Positions 11,630 through 21,879 of a DNA stretch of 64,000 nucleotides are shown here, in pieces. The notes under the pieces were generated by a model. That model saw nothing but the letters and a program-made list of their open reading frames with translations. It was not told where the DNA came from and searched no databases. The position numbers and the translations under genes are program-made. This DNA is from Macrolepiota albuminosa (lineage: Eukaryota; Basidiomycota; Agaricomycetes; Agaricales; Agaricaceae). The stretch spans positions 310,001 through 374,000 of the forward strand of contig JAMWFC010000116.1 in assembly GCA_027475525.1 (NCBI GenBank). The letters are read 5' to 3'. Numbering within the stretch: the stretch's first letter is position 1; every line of letters starts with the position of its first letter.

Positions 11630-12647
11630 ATGAAACCTATTCCTTCTGCACAACACTCTACTGTTGTTTCTCTTCTTGCTCAAGGGTATTCTCTGGTCAG
11701 ATTGGGGCTCAAACTGGTCTAAGGAAGTCTACTACTAGGAGGATTGGTAAAGAGTTGGAGATGGACAAGGAAAACCATCCTGGAGGCCATCCTGCTAAGC
11801 TTACTCCATGTGATAAACAGGCTATTGTTCGACAAATCTCAACTGGGAGACTTGATACAGCTGTCCAGGCCACTAATTTTATCAACAACATCATTTCCAA
11901 CCCTGTCTCTTCCAAGACTGTCTGGAATGTGTTGAAGGAGGAGGGGTATTGGTCTGCTACCAAGAGAAAAGTTCTTATGCTCAAAGCTAAACATTGACAA
12001 CTACAGCTTAAATGGGCTCAGAAGCATCAGAACTGGACTATAGAGGACTGGAAAAGAGTGTTGTGGACAGATGAGACAAAGATTAACAGGATTGGGTCAG
12101 ATGGGAAGCAGTATGTGTGGAAGCTACAAGGAGAAGACATTTCAGACTGAACAACTACACCTACTGTGAAGCATGGAGGAGGGAATAATCTCATGGTATG
12201 GGGCTGTATGAGTTGGAATGGGATAGAAAAGCTTGTAGAGGTGGTGGGGATCATGAATGCAGAGCAGTACTGTGAAATTTTAGATGATGGAGCAAAGGAA
12301 AACTTTGAGAAGTTGGAGATGGAGGAGGGTGCCCACTACTTTCAACAGACAATGACTCCAAACACAACTCCAAGAGGGCTGACAAGTGGTTTGAGGACAA
12401 CAACTTTAATGTCCTTTGGTGGCCAGCCCAATCCCCTGATCTCAACCCTATTGAACATCTCTGGGAGTACCTCAAAGAGCAACTTAGGCAATATGAAACA
12501 CCTCCTTATGGTGTGCATGAATTATAGGAGAGGGTTGCAAAGGAGTGGGATGAAATACCACCAGAGGTATGCCAAAGACTAATAGAAAGCATGCCTAGAA
12601 GGATTCAAGCAGTTATCAAGGCAAATGGAGGACATACAAAGTACTAG
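11630..12647 (+). pseudogene. Tc1/mariner DD34E transposase, frameshifted
   Basis: Starts at ATG 11630 (MKPIPSAQ). The N-terminal helix-turn-helix follows: TGLRKSTTRRIGKEL and KLTPCDKQAIVRQISTGRLD. The catalytic core has VLWTDETKINRIGSDG (first Asp, codon at 12070). The second Asp lies in an FQQ-DND block where one G is missing near 12348 compared with copy 2, and the Glu in SPDLNPIEHLWE in the shifted frame. Spacing from the first D of DND to the E is 34 residues, the Tc1 type. There are further breaks near 11690, 12000 and 12150 (TGA) and 12523. The C-terminus ends ...NGGHTKY at TAG 12645-12647. It would bind the TIRs and cut and paste the element at TA, but this copy is broken. Confidence 0.88.
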
Positions 12648-12653
12648 ATACTA

Positions 12654-12874
12654 AAATTAGAGATGCTCAAAAAACTGTCCCAATGAGTGAATATTTTAAA
12701 ATGGCTATTGCTCCATCAGTTTTGATTTTGATTACATAAACCTACATTCATTTTGTAGCTACGATGCCATAGTATTTTACATGATTTAATCAAAATTTTA
12801 TGTACTTCCCATCCTTCATGCCAATGTCATCTTTCAAAAAGTATGAAACATTGGGACAGTTTTTTGAGCCACTG
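12654..12874 (-). repeat. mariner copy 1 right TIR (221 bp)
   Basis: Inverted partner of 11270-11490, with only a few differences by eye, again carrying outer and inner copies of the CTCAAAAAACTGTCCCAATG motif facing each other. Confidence 0.85.
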
Positions 12875-13999
12875 TACCTTCAATCCATCTCAACATTTTC
12901 AAGAGGTGAAGCAACTGCTGTTACCTTAGCGGAGTCATTGGAGGAATTGCTAGCACTATCTGAGTCTATCATGGGAGGCTCGCTAGTGCTATCTGAGTCC
13001 ACATGAGCCTTACTTGTATAATTTCTTTTTCTTTTTCTAGACGTCAAGGATGCCATACTACATTGCTTGTTTTTGGCTGCAATATGCGCTGACTTTTTCT
13101 CCAGTTTAGAAGTAGGCAAATTGTTGTTAACTGCTGTCTCAGAGGCATTGTCTAAAGTTAGTGAACCAATACTAGTAACTATGGGTGTCACCTGTTTTTT
13201 ATCTGGTGCTTCTGTACTAGAAAGAAATGGTGCCATATTGGAATTAGTATGATCAACCTCACCAGCACCTGCAGGGAAATTCTCAATGTCACAATTCAAA
13301 ACATTGGATGCTACATCCATGAGATCCGGATCAGGAAAATCCTCAACTTCACGATTTAAAATAACGGACAACACATCTATAGCATCTTTTAAGACACAGA
13401 CATTATTTGGAGAGGAAGGTATATTGGTTAACTGGTTATGGTTTTTGGATCCTGTGAGGTCTTCCAATGCATGATCGAGTGCATCTGTACAAGGAGATGG
13501 ATGAAGGCGGAAATCCTCAGCATTGTTATTGGAGATATCAGATGACATGTCCATAAGGTCTCTAAAGCAATAATGCTATTTGGAGAAGCAGTCAAATTGC
13601 CCAAATTTTCAGGTCATGTAGGTGAAGACTGCTTATTACTATGAGGCTTGTCTTCAACAGTTGAATGAGGAAAATCGACATGACCTGATGGGCTTGCTGA
13701 GCAATTAGGGGGTTCTGATAAGTCAACAAGGAATGGAATAGGTCCAAACAAGAGGCTTGCATCAATATCTTATTTGGCTTTGTTGCTTATTGAAGTGGTC
13801 AATGCAGCAGTCAAAACAACATGTGAAGCATTACATAGATGCTTCTCAGAAGGTGAAAGGACAGATATGATTTCAATCCAAGCAGGAGCTGTTTTGTTGA
13901 TTTGATCAGTTATAGTATTCAAAGCAGATGACAGCTTGGTTAGCAGGTCACCACCCTGAGCTGCCAAGAACAACACTCTCTACAATGCTCAATCTGCCT

Positions 14000-16634
14000 C
14001 AACAATGATACGTGGACATTCCAGCCCACTAACATGCCTCCAAAGCTTTAAAAGCAATCAGAGCTGCTCAAACAAAATAAAATGTATATCAATTTACCTG
14101 TAGCAGGAAGTCTTTACTGGTTAGTGTACCATATTTGTGAGGAAGAAGTAACATGAGGGGAAATATGAGCAATGCTAAATAAAGGGAGTTGTGCATAATA
14201 GTTAAGCAACCATATGAACTGGCCCTATCAATGGCACTGCCATGCATGGTATAGAGGTATTTTAATTGGTTTTGATTGCTAGACTGCTTTTGCTATACAC
14301 AATAAAGACAATGAGCAGACATTATAATAAGGACAAGAAGAAAAATACTCATCAACAATGATATCTTCGATTGCCATAATATTGGACAGTAAATAAAGAT
14401 TACTCTGAGGCAACTTTAATGGATATTCATTCACTCATTCAATTAAAATTACCTTCAATAAACAACTCAGATATAACACCACATTAGTAAAATTAATTAT
14501 GGTGTTTTGAACACCTTTATTGCTGACCTGAGAAGTGAGTTTGGAGTACAGCTTCATGCAAGGACCCATAAACTTGGGAGTGAGATGGTCTCTCAGTTGT
14601 TGTTCTCTAGATTCAGCATTTATTTTTTTAAAATATTGTATGAGGTTTTTATGGAATTTTCCAATAAGATTTGGGAGTGAGTTCAAAGGGTTTACTGGCT
14701 AAAATACAAACTCAAACAATGAAATAAATAGTAGGGATGAACCTACTGAATAGCTATTTTCTATCATCAGCTCTGAGGTTTGTGGAGAGTGCATCTCATC
14801 CTCACATACAAGCATGTATATGTTGAGTACACAATATGACAAAATAACTTTGAAAAAGGCTTTAAGTGCCTTATTTTTTGGTACACAATAAACAGAGACA
14901 TCATTTATAGTATCTTAAAATATGGAGAATACGTCTGAACAGCTAGCAAGAGAAATATTCACATGTGCAAGTGCTTTAAATAAGTCAGCAAAGCATGCAT
15001 AAAGAATATCTAATCAACTTGCCACCACAGATGTGCTGTCAAAGTAAGAAGACAGGTTATAAGTGTTAGGAATAACATCTGAATACCATGAGTGATTGTA
15101 AAACTTAGAGTTATTGAAGTAAGGGTGGTGAGATGATATTGTACCATTTATGGTGACAATTGCAGAACAAGAACAGATGTGGACAATCAAACACAAATCA
15201 TACAACAACAATAAACATACACAATTATTTGTCATCCACTGCTGGAGCTAAGACCGCTATGATTGGCATTTTCTGATGGAACATGTTTCTGGAACCAGTG
15301 GTTTATTCTAGAATAAAGTGGAAGACTTTAGATAATGTGACATGACAGATCTGTGGCAATCTCCATGCAACTATGAGCAGTTTTGTTGTCAGCCATGGAG
15401 TCTTAAGCATGCATTGTTGGCATTCAAAGTGCTAGGTATGTCTCCTCCTACCTGCATGATTATATATTTCAAAAACTTCATATAGTCCTCCTAGCAGGTT
15501 ATATGTAGCCAATCCCAAATGTGAGTAAAGTCAGCATATAAATAAAGGGCTCTACATGTCTCCAGAACTACAATGCAGTTCATTCTTATTAATTCTTTCC
15601 ATGTTTGATAGCATTGACATCATTGGGTTACAGCTGATTATAAGCTTTGAAGTTGGTAATTGAATATTCTATGTCTCACCCACATAAGAAGAATATAAAG
15701 TATAAAAATTTACTCACTTCTCCTTCCTCCCACAGACACATTCATATTCTGCCTGCACTGCAGCAAAGCAGGCAACACAGCTTATCTAACCATGATACTA
15801 TTTTCTCCATCTTTCAGGGTAAATTACAAGTAAAAACTCAACAGGGTATCATCAGACCTGATTTAGACAAAAAATGAAAAGCTCTGATTTGATATTGACA
15901 GAGGCATGAAGCTGTCCCTTCCTTTTCTTTAATAACAAACATTTGTTTATTATCCATTATTCTACTAAATATCAAGAGATCAGAGCCACCGGTTTCATTT
16001 CTTGCCCTCAATCTTCTACTCTACACCTCTGTTCTCAAATGCAGTAGAGAAGAAAATCATTTACACTAGTTTCTATTCAATATTGGCAAATTATAATGGT
16101 AAAAAGCGTAGGTATGGCCAAGACTATCTTCTGGGTATTAAATTTGTGCTAGAGCTGTAGAACCATGCATAACTCTTGGATATGGCCAGGACCATCCTCT
16201 TGGTGCTAGATTTGTGCTAGAGCCTGTAGAATTCACTACTTTACATTATTCCAGCCATACCTTCAGCGTCTAGACTAGCATTGATGACAACTCATCTTAC
16301 TACATTATATTCTCTCAGAAGACTCACTTTCTATACCAACCTCTGTACATGCTCTTGAAAATGATAACCTAGAAACAACAACCTCCTAACCTTTGACCAT
16401 GATAGGAAACATATCACAATACCCTCTATGTATATGAGTTTGAAGTATGACAATTTGAATGCTATTATCATGCACTCCTTGAGAATTATAGGACACCTGG
16501 AATCTATCTATCATGGACAACAAACTTATACTCTTCTGTTTGCCACCTGCTGCCCAAACAATGAGAACCTTTCTGCTACTGATGCGTGGGCAGGTGTTTG
16601 TGATGAAATGCTGCATCAGACTTGTTAACTGCAC
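14000..16634. other. AT-rich, CpG-poor, no supported gene
   Basis: Short reverse-strand open stretches at 14435-14686 and 15014-15235 may be further decayed exons of the JmjC-like gene, but nothing ties them to it. No other structure is recognised. Confidence 0.5.
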
Positions 16635-17310
16635 CTAAATTCATCATTTTGACTCCAGAACGTGCATTAAAGCCCAAGTCCATGTGCAGATGCTCCAAGA
16701 ACAATGCAGGGGCTAATAAAAAGCCAATGGTAGCAATGCAGATGCCTGGGCAGAGTTTTGTAGTCAACTGTTATGTAGAACTTTTATCTGCATCCTGAAC
16801 TTATGATTTTGATTCTAGGACATTAAGAACATATGTAACTCATGTGTGGATGCTTCAAGAATGACCAGGGGGCCAATGTTTGCTGTTCAAAAGCTAATGT
16901 GAGTGACGCTGATACATATTAGTGGCTGTAACATGTGATTCAAACTATCATGGCATGCCAGACATTGAACTCATAATTTCAATTATAGGACATGAAGAAC
17001 CTCTTTAACTTGTGTGTGGATGCTTCAAGGACAACAAGGGGGCCAACATTGGCTGTTTAAAAGCCAACACAAGCGATGCTGATGCATATTAGTGGCTGTC
17101 ATGTATGATTCAAACTGTCACAGCATGCCAGACATTGAACTTATAATTTCGATTATAGAACATGAAGAACCTCTTTAACTCACATGTGGATGCTCCAAGG
17201 ATGACAAGGGGGCCAATGTTGGCTGCTTAAAAGCCAATGCAAGCAATGCTAATGTGTATAAATGATGTCATGTGTGACTTGAACTGTCACGGTGTGCCAG
17301 ACATTGCTCA
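16635..17310. repeat. about 170-bp tandem repeat, roughly 4 diverged copies
   Basis: Landmarks recur at a steady spacing: GCCAGACATTG at about 16958, 17128 and 17296, and GGATGCTTCAAG / GGATGCTCCAAG with GGGGGCCAA in each unit. The first unit (16635-16790) is the most diverged. No coding frame is shared by the copies. Confidence 0.75.
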
Positions 17311-17890
17311 ACTTGGACTCTATATTAAATGTCAATTTTGTCCTAACACCATCTATGAATCACTTATTGACTTCCAATGAATCTTCCCATGCTGTTTTCC
17401 AAACTATTGATAGCGACCTGTTGAATAAAATTGAAAAAAGACAAGGCAAAGAGACTAGTGTGATTCAGGGCATGAAGTATGTACTTTTATGCCTTCTTTT
17501 TTGGCTCTATTAGATTAACACACATTTAGATCAGTGTGCACACTTGTTATTTGAGCATTCACATGCTGCAAGGAGATTATGGGGAGGATTAAGTTAATTA
17601 ATAGGCATGAGCAGGTTCATTGCCTGTTTTCAGTGTATTTTGTTAAATAAAACCTTTTTACAGACTAGGAACTCAAAGCTGCATTGCACAGGAATATATC
17701 TATTCTTGTATGGCAGTTGTGTCAACATCAACATGTTTTATGTGTACAGGAATGACAAAGATAACTGAATAATACAATTTTTGAATTTTTATGTTTTTTT
17801 CATATATTTACAGAGCATTTTTTTTCAATTTATGCTTATAAACAGCAATACATACATTTTTGATTTTGATATATACACAAATGTGGTCTG
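17310..17890. other. AT-rich, no supported gene
   Basis: Only short open stretches. It should contain the 3' end and 3' LTR of the reverse-strand copia element, but I could not define an LTR. Confidence 0.4.
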
Positions 17891-17899
17891 TATTTCTCC

Positions 17900-18305
17900 C
17901 TAGATTGTAAGCTATTCTGCACTGTATTGCTGTGCTGGCACATCATGCTGACACGTCACATCTTCAATAACATCCAACTGTGTAGACCTTGGTCTTGCCA
18001 TGCATTGCAGCGGCCTATCTTTTTTGATATTGATGTATTTGATCATGATTTCTCCTGTTTGTGCTTATTTGCAGATGAAATGGTATTTAATATCAAAGTG
18101 CTTCATCTATGCATGGGCAGTTGCATCTTCAGATAATGTGATAGCCGCTTTATTATTGGTGAAGAAGGTTGTTGGTTTTTTAGTAAAATCCCAGCTGACC
18201 ACTTTCAAGAGCATTCTAAGCCAGATACATTCCTATGTAGACTTGTAGGCAGCTATATATTCAGCTTCACATGAGGATGTCACTACTGTCTTTTGCTTTT
18301 ATACA
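17900..18305 (-). pseudogene. copia RNase H, C-terminal part
   Basis: Reverse strand reads KQKTVVTSSCEAEYIAAYK, the copia RNase H signature, then WLRMLLKVV, TNNKAAITLSEDATAHA and KHFDIKYHFI (RTKHIDIRYHFI-type). This is the end of copia pol, separated by about 3.6 kb from the rest. Confidence 0.85.
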
Positions 18306-18329
18306 GACCATGATATTGCTCCTGTCTCT

Positions 18330-18577
18330 AGTTCTGAGATCTAGAATAGATCGAGGTTTTTCTGTGCAGCAGACTATGTGTGGGAAAAATGTCTTCAATT
18401 TTTGCCAGTTCTGAGATCTAGAATAGATCGAGGTTTTTCTGTGCAGCAGACTATGTGTGGGAAAAATGTCTTCAATTTTTGCCATCATGTGATTTTGATT
18501 TAGATCGAGGTTTTTCTGTGCAGCAGACTATGTGTGGGAAAAATGTCTTCAATTTTTGCCATCATGTGATTTTGATT
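18330..18577. repeat. two overlapping 77-bp tandem duplications
   Basis: Bases 18330-18406 recur at 18407-18483, and 18424-18500 recur at 18501-18577, both exactly. Confidence 0.95.
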
Positions 18578-18952
18578 GTTGTTGTTGATTTTTGGCCTGA
18601 GGCTGAGGTAGGTGTGTGGGAAAAATGTCTTCGATTTTTGCTGTCATGTGATTTATCAGACTGTTCGTCTATCTGAATTGCTTGTGTAAGCAGCAGCCTG
18701 TATTAGTATGTGAAAAATGTCTTCAATTTTTGCCGTCATGTGATTCATTGGACTGTCAGATGCTTGTGCGAAAAATGTCTTCGATTTTTGCTGTCATGTG
18801 ATTTATTGGACTGCCACTTAGTAAGCAGTAGCCTGTGTCAGTGTATGAAAAATGTCTTCGATTTTTGCTGTCATGTGATTTACTGGACTGCCAGATGCTT
18901 GTGCAAAAAATATCTTTGATTTTTGCTGTTATGTGATTTATTGGACTGCCAA

Positions 18953-19106
18953 ATGCTTGTATAAGCAATAGTAGATCCAGACACTTAGTAAGCAGTAGCC
19001 TGTGTTAGTGTGCGAAAAATGTCTTCAATATGCTTGTGTAAGCAATAGTAGATCCAGACACTTAGTAAGCAGTAGCCTGTGTTAGTGTGCGAAAAATGTC
19101 TTCAAT
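18953..19106. repeat. 77-bp tandem duplication, one mismatch
   Basis: Bases 18953-19029 recur at 19030-19106 with a single A/G difference. Confidence 0.9.
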
Positions 19107-19764
19107 TTTTGCCGTCATGTGATTCATTGGACTGCCAGATGCTTGTGTAAGCAATAGTAGGTCCAGACACTTAGTAAGCAGTAGCCTGTGTCAGTGTGGG
19201 AAAAATGTCTTCGATTTTTGCTGTCATATAATTTACTGGACTGCCAAATGCTTGTGTAAAACATGTCTTTGATTTTTGCTGTCATGTAATTTATTGGACT
19301 GCCAGATGCTTGTATAAGCAATAGTAGGTCCAGACACTTAGTAAGCAGTAGCTTGTGTCAGTGTGGGAAAAATGTCTTCGATTTTTGCTGTCATGTAATT
19401 TACTGGACTGTCAGATGCTTGTATAAGCAATAGTAGGTCCAGACACTTAGTAAGCAGTAGCTTGTGTCAGTGTGGGAAAAATGTCTTCGATTTTTGCTGT
19501 CATGTAATTTACTGGACTGTCAGATGCTTGTATAAGCAATAGTAGGTCCAGACACTTAGTAAGCAGTAGTAGGTCCGGACATTTAGTAAGCAGTAGCCTG
19601 TGTCAGTGTGCGAAAAATATCTTCAACTTTTGCTGTCATGTGATTCATTGGACTGTCAGATGCTTGTGTAAGCAATAGTAGGTCCAGACACTTAGTAAGC
19701 AGTAGTAGGTCCAGACATTTAGTAAGCAGTAGCCTGTGTTAGTATGTGAAAAATGTCTTCAATT

Positions 19765-19918
19765 TTTGCTGTCATGTGATTCATTGGACTGCCAGATGCT
19801 TGTGTAAGCAATAGTAGGTCCAGACACTTAGTAAGCAGTAGTTTGCTGTCATGTGATTCATTGGACTGCCAGATGCTTGTGTAAGCAATAGTAGGTCCAG
19901 ACACTTAGTAAGCAGTAG
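19765..19918. repeat. 77-bp perfect tandem duplication
   Basis: Bases 19765-19841 recur exactly at 19842-19918, out of step with the 109-bp unit. Confidence 0.95.
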
Positions 19919-20229
19919 CTTGTGTCAGTGTGGGAAAAATGTCTTCGATTTTTGCTGTCATGTAATTTACTGGACTGTCAGATGCTTGTATAAGCAATAG
20001 TAGGTCCAGACACTTAGTAAGCAGTAGTAGGTCCGGACATTTAGTAAGCAGTAGCCTGTGTTAGTGTGCGAAAAATGTCTTCAATTTTTGCCATCATGTG
20101 ATTCATTGGACTGTCAGATGCTTGTATAAGCAATAGTAGGTCCAGACACTTAGTAAGCAGTAGTAGGTCCGGACATTTAGTAAGCAGTAGCCTGTGTTAG
20201 TGTGCGAAAAATGTCTTCAATTTTTGCCA

Positions 20230-20383
20230 TCATGTGATTCATTGGACTGTCAGATGCTTGTATAAGCAATAGTAGGTCCAGACACTTAGTAAGCAGTAGT
20301 AGGTCCTCATGTGATTCATTGGACTGTCAGATGCTTGTATAAGCAATAGTAGGTCCAGACACTTAGTAAGCAGTAGTAGGTCT
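20230..20383. repeat. 77-bp tandem duplication, one mismatch at the end
   Basis: Bases 20230-20305 recur at 20307-20382; the 77th base differs (C/T). Confidence 0.9.
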
Positions 20384-20750
20384 GGACATTTAGTAAGCAG
20401 TAGCCTGTGTCAGTGTGCGAAAAATGTCTTCAATTTTTGCTGTCATGTGATTCACTACTGCCAAATGCTTGTGCAAAAAATGTCTTCAATTTTTGCTGTC
20501 ATGTGATTCACTGGACTGCCAGATGCTTGTGTAAGCAATAGTATGTCCAGACACTTAGTAAGCAATAGCCTGTGTTAGTGTGTGAATATTGTCTTCGATT
20601 TTTGCTGTCATATGAATAGTCTATGTCAGTGTGCAAAAAATGTCTTCAATTTTTGTTGTCATGTGATTTATTAGACTATTTGTTTATCTAAATTGTGTAA
20701 GCAGCATCCTCTGTGCAGATGCTTATATAAGCAGTAGACTATATCAGTAT

Positions 20751-21857
20751 AAAAAGGCCCTGAGAAGCTCCCAAGAAACCTTGTTTAGAAATTTCCCATA
20801 TCTTGGCCTCAAATCTGCAATTTTTGGGGCCTCAAATCCACAATAACGGACAATTCATGCAAAACATATATCTTAAAAAGGAAATTCTCTTTTTTTTCCT
20901 TTTTTTTTCTGTTTGCACAACATTGGCACCAATATCACACAACTGAGCTATAGCTAGCATATCTCTAATTACTAGATAGCTTACCACCTGGATCAGAACA
21001 GGTGCCTTGGCAAGAATAGGTTTTAATTTTACATTATTGCCAACAAGGGCATGCAAGGTTAAAGATGATGTTGTCAATGTGGGCATGCATATGGAGATGG
21101 AACTTCTTTCTGTTGATACTACATGTGAACTCAGGCCTGGTGGTGTCTGTATCCCTCATCACTTTCTTCATCAGAATTGGTGGATCCAGCATTATGAAAA
21201 AACATATAAATATTAGTAAGAGGATGATTATTGTGTCTCACCACCCTGAGAGGAAGATAGACATAAAGTGACAACCAGGATAGGCTCTCCAGTGTTGTTG
21301 AGCTATCAACAGAGCCATACCTCAAACTCTCACCCTTTTTATATATGTCAAGAACTTGTCTGATATAGGTATGCCATTCTGTCTGCATGATAATGTATGA
21401 TCCACATAGCAGTGGATGGACAGCAGTCACATTTCTCTGGCTCAGATGTGGCAGTGCATCAGAGAGGGGGGCGAGATACTCTGCAAGACTTGATTTCAAT
21501 ATTGCAAATGTGCCGCCTTCCTCACACCTTACGCAAGAGAGCTTCCCATGTTTTTGCCTCATCAGGCATACTGAAAATTACTGAGGTGAGGATTATTGGA
21601 GCAATGATGCAATTTTTTGTGCTATTACACATGTAACAAGTTGATACATAAATCAGATTGCCTTGAATGCTCAGAATTTTGTTGTCAAAATCTCAAAAAT
21701 TTCATCCAGCAGGGCCTCAAATCCACAATATTATGGACAAAGTTTGCATGATCAGAGGCCTCAAATCCACAAAGTTGGGACTTACATTTGGTCAAAATTT
21801 TGCCTCAAATCTGTTATTTTGCGGACAAGGTTTCTTGGGAGCTTCCTAGGGCCTGTA
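20751..21857. mobile_element. TIR element nested in the copia remnant
   Basis: Ends are inverted repeats: left GGCCCTGAGAAGCTCCCAAG with AAACCTTG following, right CAAGGTTT then CTTGGGAGCTTCCTAGGGCC. The flanks are TAT/TATA, compatible with a TA-type target duplication. Inside, the motif GGCCTCAAATCCACAA occurs at about 20820, 21713 and 21756 in direct orientation. It contains one protein fragment (21131-21562, reverse) but no recognised transposase. Confidence 0.6.
21131..21562 (-). pseudogene. fragment of an Agaricomycete repeat-associated protein
   Basis: A 143-residue open stretch contains CEEGGTFAILKSSLAEYLAP, LSDALPHLSQR, LLCGSYIIMQTEWHTYIRQV, ESLRYGSVDSSTTLESLSWL. I recall similar motifs in repeat-associated hypothetical proteins of mushrooms, but I cannot name a domain. 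It is probably a captured or partial gene. There is no clear start. Confidence 0.35.
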
Positions 21858-21879
21858 TAAAACAATGTCAACAAATAGA

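Larger units (their letters stand above)
11270..12874 (+). mobile_element. Tc1/mariner element, copy 1
   Basis: A 1605-bp element flanked by TA at 11268-11269 and 12875-12876. Its termini are inverted (CAGTGGCTCAAAAAACTGTC at the left, reverse complement at the right). It carries a DD34E transposase on the plus strand with a frameshift, so it is probably immobile by itself. A deleted copy in opposite orientation is at 60889-62340. Confidence 0.93.
9330..14000 (-). pseudogene. JmjC-domain-like gene, split by a mariner element
   Basis: Reverse-strand multi-exon remnant. Exons inferred from frame and splice sites: up to 11243; 11193-11056; 10926-10719 (contains TAG); from 10651; about 10438-10202; 10155 onward. 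The JmjC core reads HHYWHINANEFATF, KLWFVAAPKSGNYDDF, LQPGSMLFV, then after a 46-nt intron PHAVVT and GGHFYNTSTL. Fe(II)/2-oxoglutarate enzymes need HxD...H; here the first pair is H-I-N, so metal binding is probably lost, while the distal His of GGHFY remains. The upstream part (about 12877-14000) is Ser/Asp-rich with a basic SRKRKRNY stretch and several stops. The mariner at 11270-12874 lies in the exon; skipping it joins the reading frames across one TA, apart from a nearby TGA. Remnants of a C-terminal part reach about 9330 (DYAWNG, then YILSQFLATHACVLMHY). Confidence 0.6.
18305..20750. repeat. minisatellite array, basic unit about 109 bp
   Basis: Irregular array built from a unit containing GAAAAATGTCTTCGATTTTT, then GCTGTCATGTGATTCATTGG, GACTGCCAGATGCTTGTGTA, GGTCCAGACACTTAGTAAGC and CAGTAGCCTGTGTCAGTGTG. 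Clean 109-bp spacing is seen between 19311, 19420 and 19529; longer forms (about 135 bp) duplicate the GGTCC...AGTAAGCAGTAG segment. Open frames across it are by-products of the repeat. Several 77-bp joins (18330, 18407, 18424, 18953, 19765, 20230) suggest that the assembled length is not reliable. Confidence 0.9.

Noticed and set aside
18700..20000. Protein-coding repeats in the minisatellite (reverse frames with INHMTAKIEDIF)
   Set aside because: The peptides are a by-product of the DNA repeat, frames shift between units and no start or conserved length exists.
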